A stretch of DNA of 64,000 nucleotides from Lota lota. Its lineage: Eukaryota > Chordata > Actinopteri > Gadiformes > Lotidae. Below are positions 1-15,782 of the stretch, one piece after another. The stretch spans positions 1,061,355 to 1,125,354 of the forward strand of contig JACYXH010000177.1 of NCBI GenBank assembly GCA_026745465.1, read 5' to 3'. How positions within the stretch are numbered: the first letter of the stretch is position 1; the number at the start of each line of letters is the position of its first letter. A model generated the notes under the pieces. The model searched no databases. It saw only the letters and a list, made by a program, of their open reading frames with translations, and had not been told where the DNA came from. The translations under genes and the position numbers were made by a program.

Positions 1-169
1 ATTTTGAATTTTGTGAAAAACATGAAAAAATGTAAAAGCCCTACGTATTTTGAGATACACAGAAATCCTTTGGTACACATAATCGTTGGACCAATATCTT
101 TAATATGAAGTTTGTAAAAGTCTGTGCAATAAAATATAAGGCCCCCAGGAGACATTAACTTTGAAAGAA

Positions 170-1095
170 GGTGTGCCTTAACAACGCCAAACACAAAAAT
201 GCTTATATCGACATCAAGGTGGAGTCCTATGATCTTGACCCCAATACAAACGTTGTTCAACATTAAATTCTGAACAACATGGTACCCATGTTTTTCCAAT
301 TGGGGCGTGGCATACAAAAGGGCGTGGCTTGTGACTAAAATGACCACAGTTCCTAGAGGAAGTGTTGGATTTGAGCGGGATCAACTGTCACACAATCAGG
401 ATTATAAACCTCAAATGCTTAAATAAGATATAAGTTGATTGACAAAACAACATGGCCGCCAGACCAAAAAAACTGAAAAACAAATTAAAATGCTTTTTCC
501 CACATCAAGGAAGACTCCTATGATCTTAAGTGAAATTGATGAATTGTTGGCCATGAAATTCTGCACAAGATGAAGTTTTTACTTTTTCAATTTTCCTGAA
601 ACAACATGGCCGAAAGAGGCTAACAACGGTCTACATGGACGTAAATGCGTTTTTCGACATCAGTATGGATTCTTATGATCTTGTGTCCAATATAAAAGTT
701 GTTGTGCCTAACATTCTGAACAAGATTACTATTTGTGCTTTTAATTTTGGTAAAACAACATGGCCGCCAGAAGCAAAAAACCGTCCGAATGGGCTTAAAA
801 TGCGTTTTCAAAAATCTATATGGACTCCTATCATCTTGAGTACAATACAAAAGTTGTTGGCCATGGAATTCTGAACAAGAGTAGATTTTCAGGTTTTAAT
901 TTTGGTTAAAAACAATGGCCGCCAGAAACAACAAACCGTCACAATGGACTTAAAATGCGTTTTCACAAATCTATATGGACTCTAATCATCTTGACTATAA
1001 TAGAAAAGTTGTTCAGCATGAAATTCCGAACAACATAGATATTTCACTTTTCCAATTATGCCCAAAAACATGGCTGCTACAGGCTCAAACCTGTT
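170..1095. repeat. Diverged tandem array, unit about 155 bp
   Basis: About five to six diverged head-to-tail copies. The motif ACAACATGGCCGCCAGA or a variant recurs near 448, 601, 763, 912 and 1067, so the spacing is about 150-162 bp. Other shared blocks are a stretch like ATGGACTCCTATGATCTTGA and one like GTTGTTGGCCATGAAATTCTG. A partial, more diverged copy begins near 195. The motif resembles a Kozak start, but the open frames are short and inconsistent between copies, so this is read as satellite-like DNA. The array may extend left of the window. Confidence 0.7.
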
Positions 1096-1126
1096 ACCAT
1101 GCCGTGATTCCAATCCCATTGAACCA

Positions 1127-1672
1127 CTCTAACTATCGTTATCTTCATACTGTATGACAATATATAAAACTTTACTCTCACTTTTCTAAACAGTGTTTTA
1201 TCAAAGTAAACCTAAAGTGTGTGTGTGTCTGAAGCTGTCATTACATTAACAACAATCCATTACAGTGTTTGATCAAAGTAAACCTAAAGTGTGTGTGTGT
1301 GTGTGTGAAGCTGTCATTACATTAAAAACAACCCATTTACTATCATTATCTTCATACTGTATGACAATATATAAAACTTTACTCTATCTTCATACTGTAT
1401 GACAATATATAAAACGTTACTCTCACTTTTCTAAACAGTGTTTGATCAAAGTAAACCTAAAGTGTGTGTGTGTCTGAAGCAGTCATTACATTAAAAACAA
1501 TCCATTACAGTGTTTGGTCAAAGTAAACCTAAAGTGTGTGTGTGTGTGTGTGTGTCTGTGTGAAGCTGTCATTACATTAAAAACAACCCATTAACTATCA
1601 TTATCTTCATACTGTATGACAATATATAATAATTTTCTCTCACTTTTCTAAACAGTGTTTGATCAAAGTAAA
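1127..1672. repeat. Compound tandem repeat with embedded (GT)n
   Basis: Two modules alternate. Module A is CTTCATACTGTATGACAATA followed by TATAAAAC-like sequence. Module B contains GTGTTTGATCAAAGTAAACC, a short (GT)n, then GAAGCTGTCATTACATTAA. Module A occurs near 1141, 1350, 1388 and 1605; module B occurs near 1192, 1265, 1437, 1508 and 1656 (the last copy partial). The copies are much more alike than those of the array to the left, so this expansion is younger. Confidence 0.75.
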
Positions 1673-1679
1673 GCGTATT

Positions 1680-2808
1680 CCTTGATTTAAACCAAAAACA
1701 ATACAGTACAATGTCAGCAGTAAGCACTGACCTAACTGTTTGCAATGTTGATGCAATGCACTTGCCACTTTTGTGTGTGTGTGTGTCTAAATGCTATGCC
1801 GGTTATCTTTCTATTTTAAAGCGTTAAAGAAGCGTAACTGCTGAACCCTGACTTTCATACACTTTCACAAAACATTGAAGGCCAATCACCGCAATTGAGC
1901 TGAGGCCATTCCAACCTCATCAACTGTATAAAATCTTTAAAAGTCTCACTGGTCTGCCTCGTCTGCACAAACCTCGACACCCGCTAAATGCTGCTTGCAG
2001 CTTTAATTATTATTGTTATTATAATTATTAGTAGTAATCATCCAACCCCCATATAATGTATCCCATGATACCATCATAACTATTGAGATTAAACACAGAA
2101 AAGGTCAAAAAGAGAAACAAAATAGAACAGAATGATATTGTCCTAGATTTTGTTCTCCATCATTAATATTTAATCTAACTATTTTTACAGTATTTTACAA
2201 TAAACATGTCTCCAAACACACATACGAAAATCTATATGAACTAGACAATATAATCCTTGGCCCTATCTGGCTGGCTTAGTTAGTGTGTGTAAAATCACTT
2301 AAGAGAGAAAGTTATTTATATACAAAAGATAGATTTCAACATTGGGAATATTTTAGCAGAGGACTGGCAGAAAACAGTGAAAGTGAAAGTTAAAGAAATG
2401 TGACACGAAACGTAATAATCCAAAGTAAGGTGATGACAGGTAATCAGGAGGAAGTGAGAAAAGCAGCATATTAGATTTCCTTCTTATATGCTATCACTTC
2501 TATCACCTTATCACAAGCAATTTTCCTACCAGAGGTTTACACCCTGGGCACAGGGAGGATGACTATATTCCCTTGAGGTGTGAATGTGAAACAGGAGAGA
2601 AAGGCAAAGGTGAATATGAAAATAAGGTTTTCTTACCTCTGATTGTCTTTCTCTCCGCAAATTATGATTGCATCATCTCAAAGCAGTTGGAACCCTTTGG
2701 AAGCAACACCTCAAGATGTTATTTGAAAAGTTGAAGAGGTGTAACCTTAAACCAGTACTAAATCTTTATGTGTCTTTATGTGTAGTTATATATTTTGTCT
2801 GCTTTATA
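1680..2808. other. Intergenic, nothing recognised
   Basis: AT-rich sequence without a convincing coding frame or known repeat. It holds only short simple-sequence patches, such as a short (GT)n near 1773. Confidence 0.6.
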
Positions 2809-2810
2809 TA

Positions 2811-2839
2811 CACTATATTGCCAAAAGCTTTGGGACGCC
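2811..2839. repeat. Tc1 terminal inverted repeat, left
   Basis: 29-bp terminal repeat beginning CACTATATTGCCAAAAG, directly after a TA dinucleotide. It differs from the other terminus at four positions. Confidence 0.92.
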
Positions 2840-2891
2840 TGCTTTACACGCACATGAAGGTTAATGACATCTTATTCTTAATCCGTAGGGC

Positions 2892-3933
2892 TTAATATGG
2901 AGTCTGCCCACCCTTTGCAGCTATAACAGCTTCAACTCCTCTGGGAAGGCTTTCCACAAGATTTAGGAGTGTGTTTATGAAGTGTATTTGTGAGATCAGG
3001 CACATATGTTGGATGAGAAGGCCTGGCTCACAGTCTCCGCTCTAATTCATCCCAAAGGTGTTATATCGGGTTGAGGTCAGGACTCTGTACAGGCCAGTCA
3101 AGTTCCTCCACACCAAACTCGCTCATCCATGTCTTTATGGACCTTGCTTTGTGCACTGGTGCGCAGTCATGTTGGAACAGGAAGGGGCCATCCCCAAACG
3201 GTTCTCACAAAGTTGGGAGCATGAAATTGTCCAAAATGTCTTGGTATGCTGAAGCATTAACAGTTCCTTTCACTGGAACTAAGGGGCCATGCCCAATCCC
3301 TGAAAAACAGCCCCACACCATAACCCCCCCTTCATCAAACTTTACACTTGGCACAATACAGTCAGGCAAGTACCGTTCTCCTGGCAACCGCCAAACCCAG
3401 ACTCGTCCATCGGATTGCCAGACAGAGAAGCGTGATTCGTCACTCCAGAGAACACGTCTCCACTGCTCTAGTGTCCAGTGGCGGTGTGCTTTACACCACT
3501 GCATCCAACGCTTTGCATTGCACTTGGTGATGTAAGGCTTGGATGCAGCTGCTCAGCCATGGAAACCCATTCCAGTAAGCTCTCTACACACTGTTCTTGT
3601 GCTAAACTGAAGGCCACATGAAGTTTGGAGGTCTGTAGCTATTGACTCTGCAGAAAGTTGGCAATTTCTGCGCATTGTGCGCCACAGCATGCGTTGACCC
3701 CGCTCTGTGATGTTACGTGGCCTACCACTTCGTGGCTGAGTTTCTGTTGTTCCCAATTGCTTCCACTTTGTTAAAATACCACTAACAATTGACCGTGGAA
3801 TATTTAGTAGTGAGGAAATTTCACGAATGGACTTATTGCACAGGTGGCAACCTATCACGGTACCACGCTTGAATTCACTGAGCTCTTGAGAGTGACCTAT
3901 TCTTTCACAAATGTTTGTAGAAGCAGTCTGCAT
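2892..3933 (-). pseudogene. Tc1 transposase pseudogene
   Basis: The family product is a DD34E cut-and-paste transposase of about 340 residues acting in the nucleus. The reading begins at MQTASTNICERIGHS (Met at 3933). The N-terminal part holds the paired-like helix-turn-helix domains (FKRGTVIGCHLCNKSIREIS) and the GRPR hook (SGRPRNIT). The catalytic part follows, with the first Asp in LWSDESRF and the second in FQHDCAP. In-frame stops lie at 3553-3555 (a CGA to TGA change after GFHG), 3205-3207, 3061-3063 and 3028-3030. The stop at 3061-3063 replaces the third catalytic residue in the expected NPIEHLW motif. A deletion near 2960-2990 removes several codons and shifts the frame before the family C-terminus (VEAVIAAKGG), which ends at a TAA at 2892-2894. 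The gene is dead. A longer frame opens at 3984, but Met-3933 fits the family start. Confidence 0.93.
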
Positions 3934-4005
3934 GCCTAGGTGCTTGATTTTATACACCTGTGGCCATGGAAGTGTTTGGAACACCTGAATTCAATGATTC
4001 GGAGG

Positions 4006-4034
4006 GGTGTCCCAATACCTTTGGCAATATAGTG
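4006..4034. repeat. Tc1 terminal inverted repeat, right
   Basis: Reverse complement begins CACTATATTGCC and matches the left terminus at 25 of 29 positions. It is followed by TA. Confidence 0.92.
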
Positions 4035-4157
4035 TATATCCATCAAGCTTTGGAGGTTATGGATTAATTCACAATATTGCATTTTTTTCTGAAAAGTATA
4101 ATTACTTTTGCCCGACTCTGATCACTAGGTGGTTTTGTGAGTCCTACTTCAGCCTGT

Positions 4158-5509
4158 TCTCCAACCTAAACGATAGAATAGGTTGTTTGTCAATATGGCC
4201 CAAAATGTCCCATTTGAGAGGTCGCTGGAACAGTTGGAAGAAACAGAAAAAATTCAATGGATATAAATGGATGTCAAAAAACAAAATGGATGACATTCGT
4301 TTTATTCTTAGTGAAAAATGCAATGTTTGAAGACATTTTCGGCATTTAAATGTGTTTTGATACGATTTCTAGCAAAGAATATGCATTTTATTTTCATAAT
4401 CTTCGTTCAGTGAATGTACGTGATGTTTAGTTTGTTAGTTTATGCAATGTTTTCTATCATTGCCATGGTGATTGATATGGACACTGCTACCGCTGATACC
4501 ATGCAGCTGACAAGTTGTTAGAATCATTGTCTTTTGCACTCGTGTTAGCTGGTATGTCATGTGTTATTTAATGTAACTTAATTGTATATATACAGTACAT
4601 TTAGTTTAACAAGATAATCAGGACAAATGAATACCACTTTAAAGGTTTTTGAAGCGTGAATGCAATCAAAAAAGTAAAAGACTTAAGTAAAAGATTTTCA
4701 AAAGACTGCTTTTCCTTAGACCTGCAGGAAGTGATGCAAACACATCATTCATGGGGGCACAGAATGACTTGTGAGTGAGATAAAGACTTCTGGTCTCTGT
4801 TATATGAATAAGGGCATTAAGGTCTACTCAAATCATCATCATTGAAGGCTCTAACTCCACAGGAAGTAATGCAATTAGGGGCCCTAGGGGTCAAGAACAC
4901 TTTGTAGTGAGCTAGAGATTTGGAGTCTCTTTTATATAAAAGAAGGCTTCAAGGACATATACAATATTGAATTGTGTAGTGACTCAGGCCTACAGGAAGT
5001 GACTCACATAGCATCATCAAATGCGCCATTGAAACACACTGGAAATAAAAGGTGTCGCAATAATTTCATCTAAATTCATTGGAAAGTGATAAACACTTGG
5101 CCGTTAGACCTATCAACCAGGGGGCGCCTTGGGATCGCTTTGTGAAAATCCCACTGCTCCGGAGGTCCAAAGTCCTATGGCAGTAGGATCTTGAAAGAGC
5201 AGGAAAAGTGGCATGATATCCAACATTTGAGTAATTAGGCATAACAAAGCAGTGGTTTTAAGTTCCCCATTTCCGGTGGCATATAGACAACTTCTTTATA
5301 TTTGTGCTTTTTTTTGGTGAAGCAAAGCAAACATAAACTTCTGGGTTGCCCAACAAAAACATGTCGGCCTTGTTCATCCTAAGAAGAAGAAATGTCGAAC
5401 CCTGGGTCACTGGAAAATTTATTTTTTCTTTCTTTTCTTTCATCCATTTTTTCGATATGTGCGTTCTTAGACGACCCATATCAACCTATTCCGTCGTTTA
5501 GGTTGGAGA
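4158..5509. repeat. Inverted-repeat pair about 1.3 kb apart
   Basis: A 28-nt segment at 4158-4185 (TCTCCAACCTAAACGATAGA and onward to GGTTG) recurs in inverse orientation at 5482-5509 with two mismatches. The flanks outside the arms do not clearly match. It could mark the ends of a non-autonomous DNA element or two oppositely placed copies of one short repeat. No transposase is seen between them, and no target duplication was recognised. Confidence 0.5.
4715..5010. repeat. Old three-copy tandem repeat, unit about 135 bp
   Basis: The motif CAGGAAGTGATGCA or a close variant recurs near 4724, 4860 and 4991 with similar following text (GTGAGTGAGATAAAGACTTC versus GTAGTGAGCTAGAGATTTGG). The third copy is partial. 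No coding frame spans it. Confidence 0.5.
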
Positions 5510-5519
5510 TCACTCTGTG

Positions 5520-8500
5520 AATCTCATACCCTACCATCACATTGCCTAGTAGAAAGAATAAAGGGAGTAAAAGAGGGTATTACAAAGACTGTCTGGAGAT
5601 AAGTAATGAACTGCAGAATATATTTTGACTATTTGCACTGAAATATACCATTTTAGTATCATCAAGCTAATTATTTTATCCTAATGTTGATTTGAGCAAA
5701 GGAATGTTACCACGCTGTATATAAAACCACATTTTTGCCTCATTTCCACTCAACATTCAGAAACTCCCTAAATAATATACTATATAAACACAATTATTTA
5801 GATTTCTAGCCCAACCAGCCACACAACCATGATATTTTTTTTCAGAATTAATGGATTTGAAAAGGCTAAATATATCATTACTTCATTACAAATTTATATT
5901 AGAATTTGGCAATAGAGGGATCTGTAGTACAGGTAAATAACTAACTGCGCGTATATACCAAATGGTATATACGCGCAGTTCTACAGCTCAACCCCCTTAA
6001 GCGGTAACACTTTTCATCATTGCTTACTTATTCAGGAGCGTTACATTTTCTATCAAAGGGGAGATGGAGATGGCAGAGCACACAGAGACTTGGAGTGTCA
6101 GTTATGTCCTCCTTTGCAGCTCTCATTAGATCTATGTGATCCAGCTGTCTATTATGGACCCATGGATTAATGGTGACAGACTACCATCTGGGGATATACA
6201 CCGAGACAAGTGAACAACTATCACAAACTGTCACTGTCATCCTAGTATTCGGTCTACAGCCAAGAGAGAGTTTAAATGGTAGAGTTAATGGCACAAGTAT
6301 GCTGTTCAAGGCAAGTGAGATACCTTCCACGCTGAGGGAATTATGTTTTTGTAAGTTTGTCGTTGTGTTGTTGTTGTCTAACATTAGCCTTGTTTGGGGA
6401 CTGGACCTTGCACATTTTCATTACTTACTATTCTAAAAAGCCTACCAGAAATGTAAATGTGTTTTATTTATTATATCATATTGTTTTTAGATAATGATTA
6501 TGTTTACGGGTCTGCTTACTTTAAAAAGCATTTGTTATGTAATCTATCCCTGTTTCAGCTATCTAACATATATTATCAAACAAATTTATGTTTATTATTT
6601 CACAGAAGTGTTCCCTTCGGCTCTCTGTTTTTGACACAGACAGATTTGGCCATAAATTATCACTCATTTGCAGCGTCTTCCTTTCAAATAAGTGGAAAAG
6701 GCAGGAAGTCAAAATGGCTGAAGGGGGCATTTAAAAAACAATTTAAGCAGTCAAAGAGGTTGATATATTTCCTCTCCATAGCAATAATATAGCATTCTTC
6801 CAAGAACCTTATTCGTGAAGTTGCTAAATTAAATTTTGAGGTAATTCTGTGTTTTCATAGATAACATACGTAGGCTGTTTAAAGTGGAAAAAGGACTACC
6901 ATTATGTATGGTAGTAACTGAGAGATACAGATCATGAGACTTTTACATTTAGACGTTCACTATATATGGTTCTACAGGATCAGTGGAGTATATGTTACCT
7001 TGGAGACCATCCCATCAATTGTGTGATAAAAACATAAAACCAAACAAAACCCAAGTGAATCCAACCCATCTGTTTTGGGGAACACAAATGCACAGAGTGC
7101 AGTATAAAAGCTTTAGGGTTAGGTAAACTTACTGTATGTTTTGTGTATCTTTCAATGGGATCCAGGTCTTTCCACAGTGGCTGAATATTATGTAAAACTG
7201 ATGCCAGCCACCCCAAAGGACTTGGATGCTTGTTTCTGCTAAGTGTACTGTACCAAATAAACAACAAGCAACAACGTGCATTACACAAACAATAACACGC
7301 TGTACAAAGGGACCCTGTGTCCCGGATCACTGGTTTTGTGTAGCAGCTCAAACAGCTCTATGCATCCCAAGGGGCTTCCCAGGTGTTTAACAAACACTGT
7401 TTGGTTGCTTGGAGCTAAATGCTACGGATCACAAACCAGATCCACAACCAGTTATTGTGGAGGCAATGACAGCAAATGGGTAATGATAGGGTGCTTGAAT
7501 GTATCTACATTATACATTTCATTAGTTTCAATAATTCAGTCCACTTTTAAAATGAGATTATTCTATTTGAGAAAGGAATGCACAAGCGTATGTCGCAGAA
7601 ATGACCCTAACATAGTCAACCACAAAACAACATCTGTATATTGTCAACTAACCACTGTACGTTCAATTTGCAATTTTCCAGTATCTTTTTGTAGAAAAAG
7701 ACCTTTATAACATGAAGGTGACCTTCATATTATGACAATATACCATACATATTGATAGCTAACTTAGTGAAATGTTGATTGTATAAGGGAATGATCAAAG
7801 CATTCAGAACACTTTGAGAATCTTGCGCTGGAGGAAGTCCTGACAGTGACTTTATTATTTCCAGTTCAGTGTTCAGTATCAACTATGTAGCTGAGAGAAT
7901 ATTGCATCCCTTTATGTGTTTTTCTATCCATTCTATATCTGGTTTATCTTCTGTGATCTCAACGCTTGTTCACGGCGACCCCATGAAATATGGAATAGAT
8001 TCCAATGCAGTGTAGATATTCCATTAGGCCCGCTGTCTATCTGCTACAAAGCATGTCCTTTGGGAGCCTGAACCTCACTCCCTGCCGCAAGCAAAGTACA
8101 CTGCACTGAGAGCAAAGTGATTCTAGAAAATTCACATTCTATTGATAGGAGCAAAAATGGGAACAGAAAAAGTATTTTGTCTGATCTTACCTTAGTATGT
8201 AAAAGGACATAAAGATTGACCCAAGCAACAACAACAGTACGGAAAAAAAATACACATTAAAAAAACAAATACTTATAAATGCAGCTGAATATAATTCAAA
8301 TTAGGCTACATTGTTCATGTGTATATTTTCATTCCTGATCCATCCTAAAAGTATTGCAATACCAAGATTTCATATCTTATTTTCTCTCTGTATATAGAGC
8401 TGTGTAAAGCCTCTAAAAACAATCTTCAGCTTTCACAACCCACACCGTACATTATCGAACCTTTACAATTTCATCACACAATTAAGGAGAAGCTGTCGGG

Positions 8501-8825
8501 AATGATGAGGTGCTTCCAGATCCCTCCCATGGGGTGTTGGTGCAGGGTGTGGGATGAGGGAATATTCAGCCCATCAAGGCCAATGTGAACCCAATCTGCT
8601 GCATCTTAAAGGACGTGACAACCTTGCGGCGCTACAGTGTGCTGCTGCTGCTGGCACGGCCGTCAGCCATCCGGCTCGCCCATGTCCTGTCAACACAACA
8701 CCGTAATCTGATTATAGAAATGACATTATACACAGTGTTTTACATAAGTAATCCGATTATTATGACAGAGGTGCAAGATGTGGAGATAGACATTAATTCA
8801 TTTAATGGCGTCCCTTCCCTCAATC
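5520..8825. other. Intergenic, no gene recognised
   Basis: AT-rich unique sequence. It holds a perfect palindrome, listed separately, and no coherent coding frame. The stretches around 7260-7500 and 8460-8720 are less AT-rich and of higher complexity than their surroundings. They could be regulatory, but nothing in the sequence proves it. Confidence 0.5.
5943..5980. repeat. Perfect 38-bp inverted repeat
   Basis: The arms are AACTGCGCGTATATACCA at 5943-5960 and its exact reverse complement at 5963-5980, separated by only two bases (AA). The pairing is 18 of 18. The segment carries CGCG steps in an otherwise AT-rich region. Confidence 0.97.
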
Positions 8826-8828
8826 TGT

Positions 8829-8874
<46 letters not shown>
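8826..8874. repeat. (TG)n microsatellite
   Basis: About 24 TG units with one early interruption. Confidence 0.98.
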
Positions 8875-8876
<2 letters not shown>

Positions 8877-9473
8877 AAATAACCTGCAAGTGCGGTAATA
8901 AAGGACCAAAAGATGTTCCGTGGTGTGTGTTTAATTAGTATGAACGTGCTTCATTAGGCACTTCGCAGAAATACCTACACAGTTTATAATTAGAGCTGTG
9001 TGTTTGGAAAGGAGCATTAACAATGTAGTTCTAAACCAAAATAAATGATCAAATAAATAATTAAGCAACATTGCACATCCCAGTCCTTACATATGTATTC
9101 ATATATTTGTATTAATCCATACTATATTCTTAAATATCTTAACGTGTATACTATTATTGATAACCAGCTATTGGGGAGCTAGCTGATACCGTATTGGCTG
9201 CCAGGACAGACTAAATTTAACAAAATAACTTGTAATTCTTCCACCTTACCCTTATTCTATTTATTTTTGCTAACTAATTCCCCCACACGAGCAGAGGTCA
9301 CAGGGGCCGCTACGAGGGAAGATTGTTTTTGCTAATGCCCACAAGGTTACCATGGTTAATTGGAGTGTTGAATAAAATATTACACTTCTTTTATGCACAT
9401 TACCAGCCAGTTGACAAACAGGGTGAAAACGAATTATCAACTACCATCACATCCTTCCCTTCTCACACCACAA

Positions 9474-9579
<106 letters not shown>

Positions 9580-9907
9580 AATTAATTGAGTTCCCCTGAT
9601 CGCATTGGAGTCATAAAGCCAGTGTGTTATGAACCAAAGGGGGGGAGGGCTGAGACTGACTCAAGGAATCATTGTGTAATTTAATGCTATGCTATCCTAG
9701 TTGGCCCAGCATGACTGCACTGTCGCTGACTCCAGAAAAACAGGTGTGGCTTGATGAGTCACTGGCTGCTTGGTGTTTATACTAGTTATTCTCGTTTTTA
9801 CCCTGTTCTTTTTAAATATTTGTCGTAGATAAATATATATTTGCTATTTTCAGACTGCATGTTCAAATTACTGAAAACGGTCTATAGGCGAGGGTTAGGG
9901 TTAGAAC

Positions 9908-11500
<1,593 letters not shown>

Positions 11501-11695
11501 TGACAGACAGACCGACACATTGGCAGACAGACAGGCAGTCATATGTACATTGGACAGACAAATGGATTGGCGGATTTGACCAAAACAGAAAGATAGACAG
11601 ATGACAGCAGACAGACAGACAGGGTGACATATATGCTCTGTTAATATAGAAAGGTCAAGTAGAGCAGGCAGACATACAGGCAGACAGACAGACAA
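11501..11695. repeat. Imperfect (ACAG)n tetranucleotide repeat
   Basis: Many degenerate GACAGACAGACA blocks between 11501 and 11695, interspersed with unique bases. Confidence 0.75.
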
Positions 11696-11937
11696 ATCTG
11701 GTGATCCTTACATAAAGCTCAATCTATACAGTATTGTCCTAGTCCCACCGACCAAGAAACCAGCCGCCACAAACATTTGCAGTACACACACACTCACACC
11801 AGAGCGGGTGCTAGGCGAGAGGTGGGTTCTGTCTGTCAGTCGTGTTTAACTGCAGTCAGGACACCGTCGCCCCGGGACACGCTGAGCTCAGTTTCCTGTC
11901 TCACTGTGACCCCAACACGGTCTGTGTGTGTATGGGG

Positions 11938-11938
<1 letters not shown>

Positions 11939-11992
<54 letters not shown>

Positions 11993-12030
11993 CGAGTGCG
12001 CGTGTATGCGAGTATGCATGCGTGTGTGGA
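11939..12030. repeat. (TG)n followed by CG/TG alternating DNA
   Basis: About 20 TG units, then CGCGCGTGTGTGCGAGTGCGCG. It is an alternating purine-pyrimidine tract with Z-DNA potential. Confidence 0.95.
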
Positions 12031-12259
12031 GTGTGAATTACTACAGCAATGTGTGTGGATTTGAGGATGACACGGAGACAGACAAAAGGGGAAGAGAGAT
12101 GGAGAGCGAGAGAGAGAGGGTTCATGTGACTCGTCCCCTGCCTGCTGAGTCTCAGAGAAGTCCTTTGACCTGTCATTCAGCGTCAGCCTGCATTAGGAGA
12201 CAGAGCTCAGACACTGGCTCATTGGGGAGCACACACCCCCTCCCGGGAGTCAGAGACAC

Positions 12260-12402
<143 letters not shown>

Positions 12403-12501
12403 GATAGGTGGACAAATGAGAGGAGAGAGACACAGTATGGTGAAAACCAGGTGAGATGGAAAGAGAACTAAAGCACAGCTGGAGCGTTTGGCAGAGACGA
12501 A

Positions 12502-12640
12502 GGTGTGAGTGTGTGTGCTTGTGTATGTGTGTGTGTTTTGTGTGTGTGGGTGTGGGGGGGGGGGGGGGGTTTGTGTGTATGTGTGTGGGTTTGTGTGAGT
12601 GTAGGTCTGTGTGTGTGTGTGGGCGGGGGGAGGGGAGTAG
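12502..12640. repeat. GT-rich tract with a 16-G run
   Basis: Interrupted (GT)n with a run of 16 G at 12554-12569 and a further G-rich patch near 12623-12635. Confidence 0.95.
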
Positions 12641-12649
12641 TTGAAGAGA

Positions 12650-13580
12650 AGTCGATTTTGTAAAGACTAATTAAAACAGAAGACTGAAGAAATGTTATAG
12701 CATCAACAAGTATATAGCCCAGCCTGTACAAATCCTATTGGTTATCTTTAGCAGAAATATCACACTAGAAATAACCGTATTTTCCACAACAATATACCCC
12801 ATTGCACTCTATCACTGTCAGATGCTCCTTTATCTCCTAAAGTCGCGGCTACATGCAATGCGCTCTTGCTCGGCAGTCCAGCAGGACTGGAGCATCCAAA
12901 ACGCTGCAGTACATTTAGAACAGGGCTCACAGGATTAAAACAAGAGTGAGCAAACATGATCGTCAAGACAGATATAACATCCGTTTTATTATGCATGTTT
13001 ATTATGCAAACATGCTCCATCACTCAACGAACCGCCGATCCGCAACCACCCTTCCTGCATGTAGGCACACTGCACCTGACTAACAGTTGGCACCACTTTA
13101 GAAATAAGCTTAACAGTGTATTATGATTCCGTTTTTTCTCTCCCTTATAATCACGTTACGAAACTTAAAATTCCTAAAATTCCTCCGTCCTTTGCATTAA
13201 TTGATTACCTCGTCTTAGTAAGTTGAAGTTGGCCTTCTCCTTTTTGAATATGCTTCTGCCGCCTGCTTTGCTCCATCTTCGTTCTTTAGTTTTTCTTTTG
13301 GACCTTTTTATTTCTTTCTGCTTCTCTTTTGGCTTGTCTTCCCACGCGCAGCGCCAGTGATCTGCAGCCAACTCTCCTCACATGGTCTTACTTTGCAAAC
13401 TCAATTTAAAAAAAGAATGCTTTCAACAATGGGCGTGATGGCGTGCGATAAGACCCATTCCCAATGATTTTTTCCCCGTTGTGTTACCGTGCAAAAGTAG
13501 TCTACACCTTCTTGGTCCGAGGGGAAAATACCTACAACGACTACTTGAAAAGAACGTCACCAAAGAGAATAGCCAGGTTT
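12650..13580. other. Upstream flank of cbln1
   Basis: Unique sequence without a coding frame that I recognise. It lies 0.8-1.7 kb upstream of the cbln1 start codon, so distal promoter elements may be here. Confidence 0.4.
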
Positions 13581-13584
13581 GTCT

Positions 13585-13631
<47 letters not shown>

Positions 13632-13639
13632 TGTGTGTG

Positions 13640-15782
<2,143 letters not shown>

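Larger units (their letters stand above)
2811..4034 (-). mobile_element. Tc1-like DNA transposon, degenerate
   Basis: The element is 1224 bp long and flanked by TA on both sides (2809-2810 and 4035-4036), the expected Tc1/mariner target duplication. Terminal inverted repeats of 29 bp (2811-2839 and 4006-4034) match at 25 of 29 positions and begin CACTATATTGCC. The length equals that of a typical Tc1 element. It carries one transposase gene on the minus strand, which is broken. The terminal sequence and protein match the Tc1 type abundant in fish. It cannot make a functional transposase and is a fossil DNA transposon. Confidence 0.95.

Noticed and set aside
170-1095. Regular repeats considered as a CRISPR-like array
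   Set aside because: The whole unit is repeated and diverged, with no conserved repeat/unique spacer pattern, and the genome is eukaryotic.
5943-5980. Palindrome considered as a Helitron 3' hairpin
   Set aside because: No CTRR terminus follows at the expected distance and no matching 5' TC end was seen.
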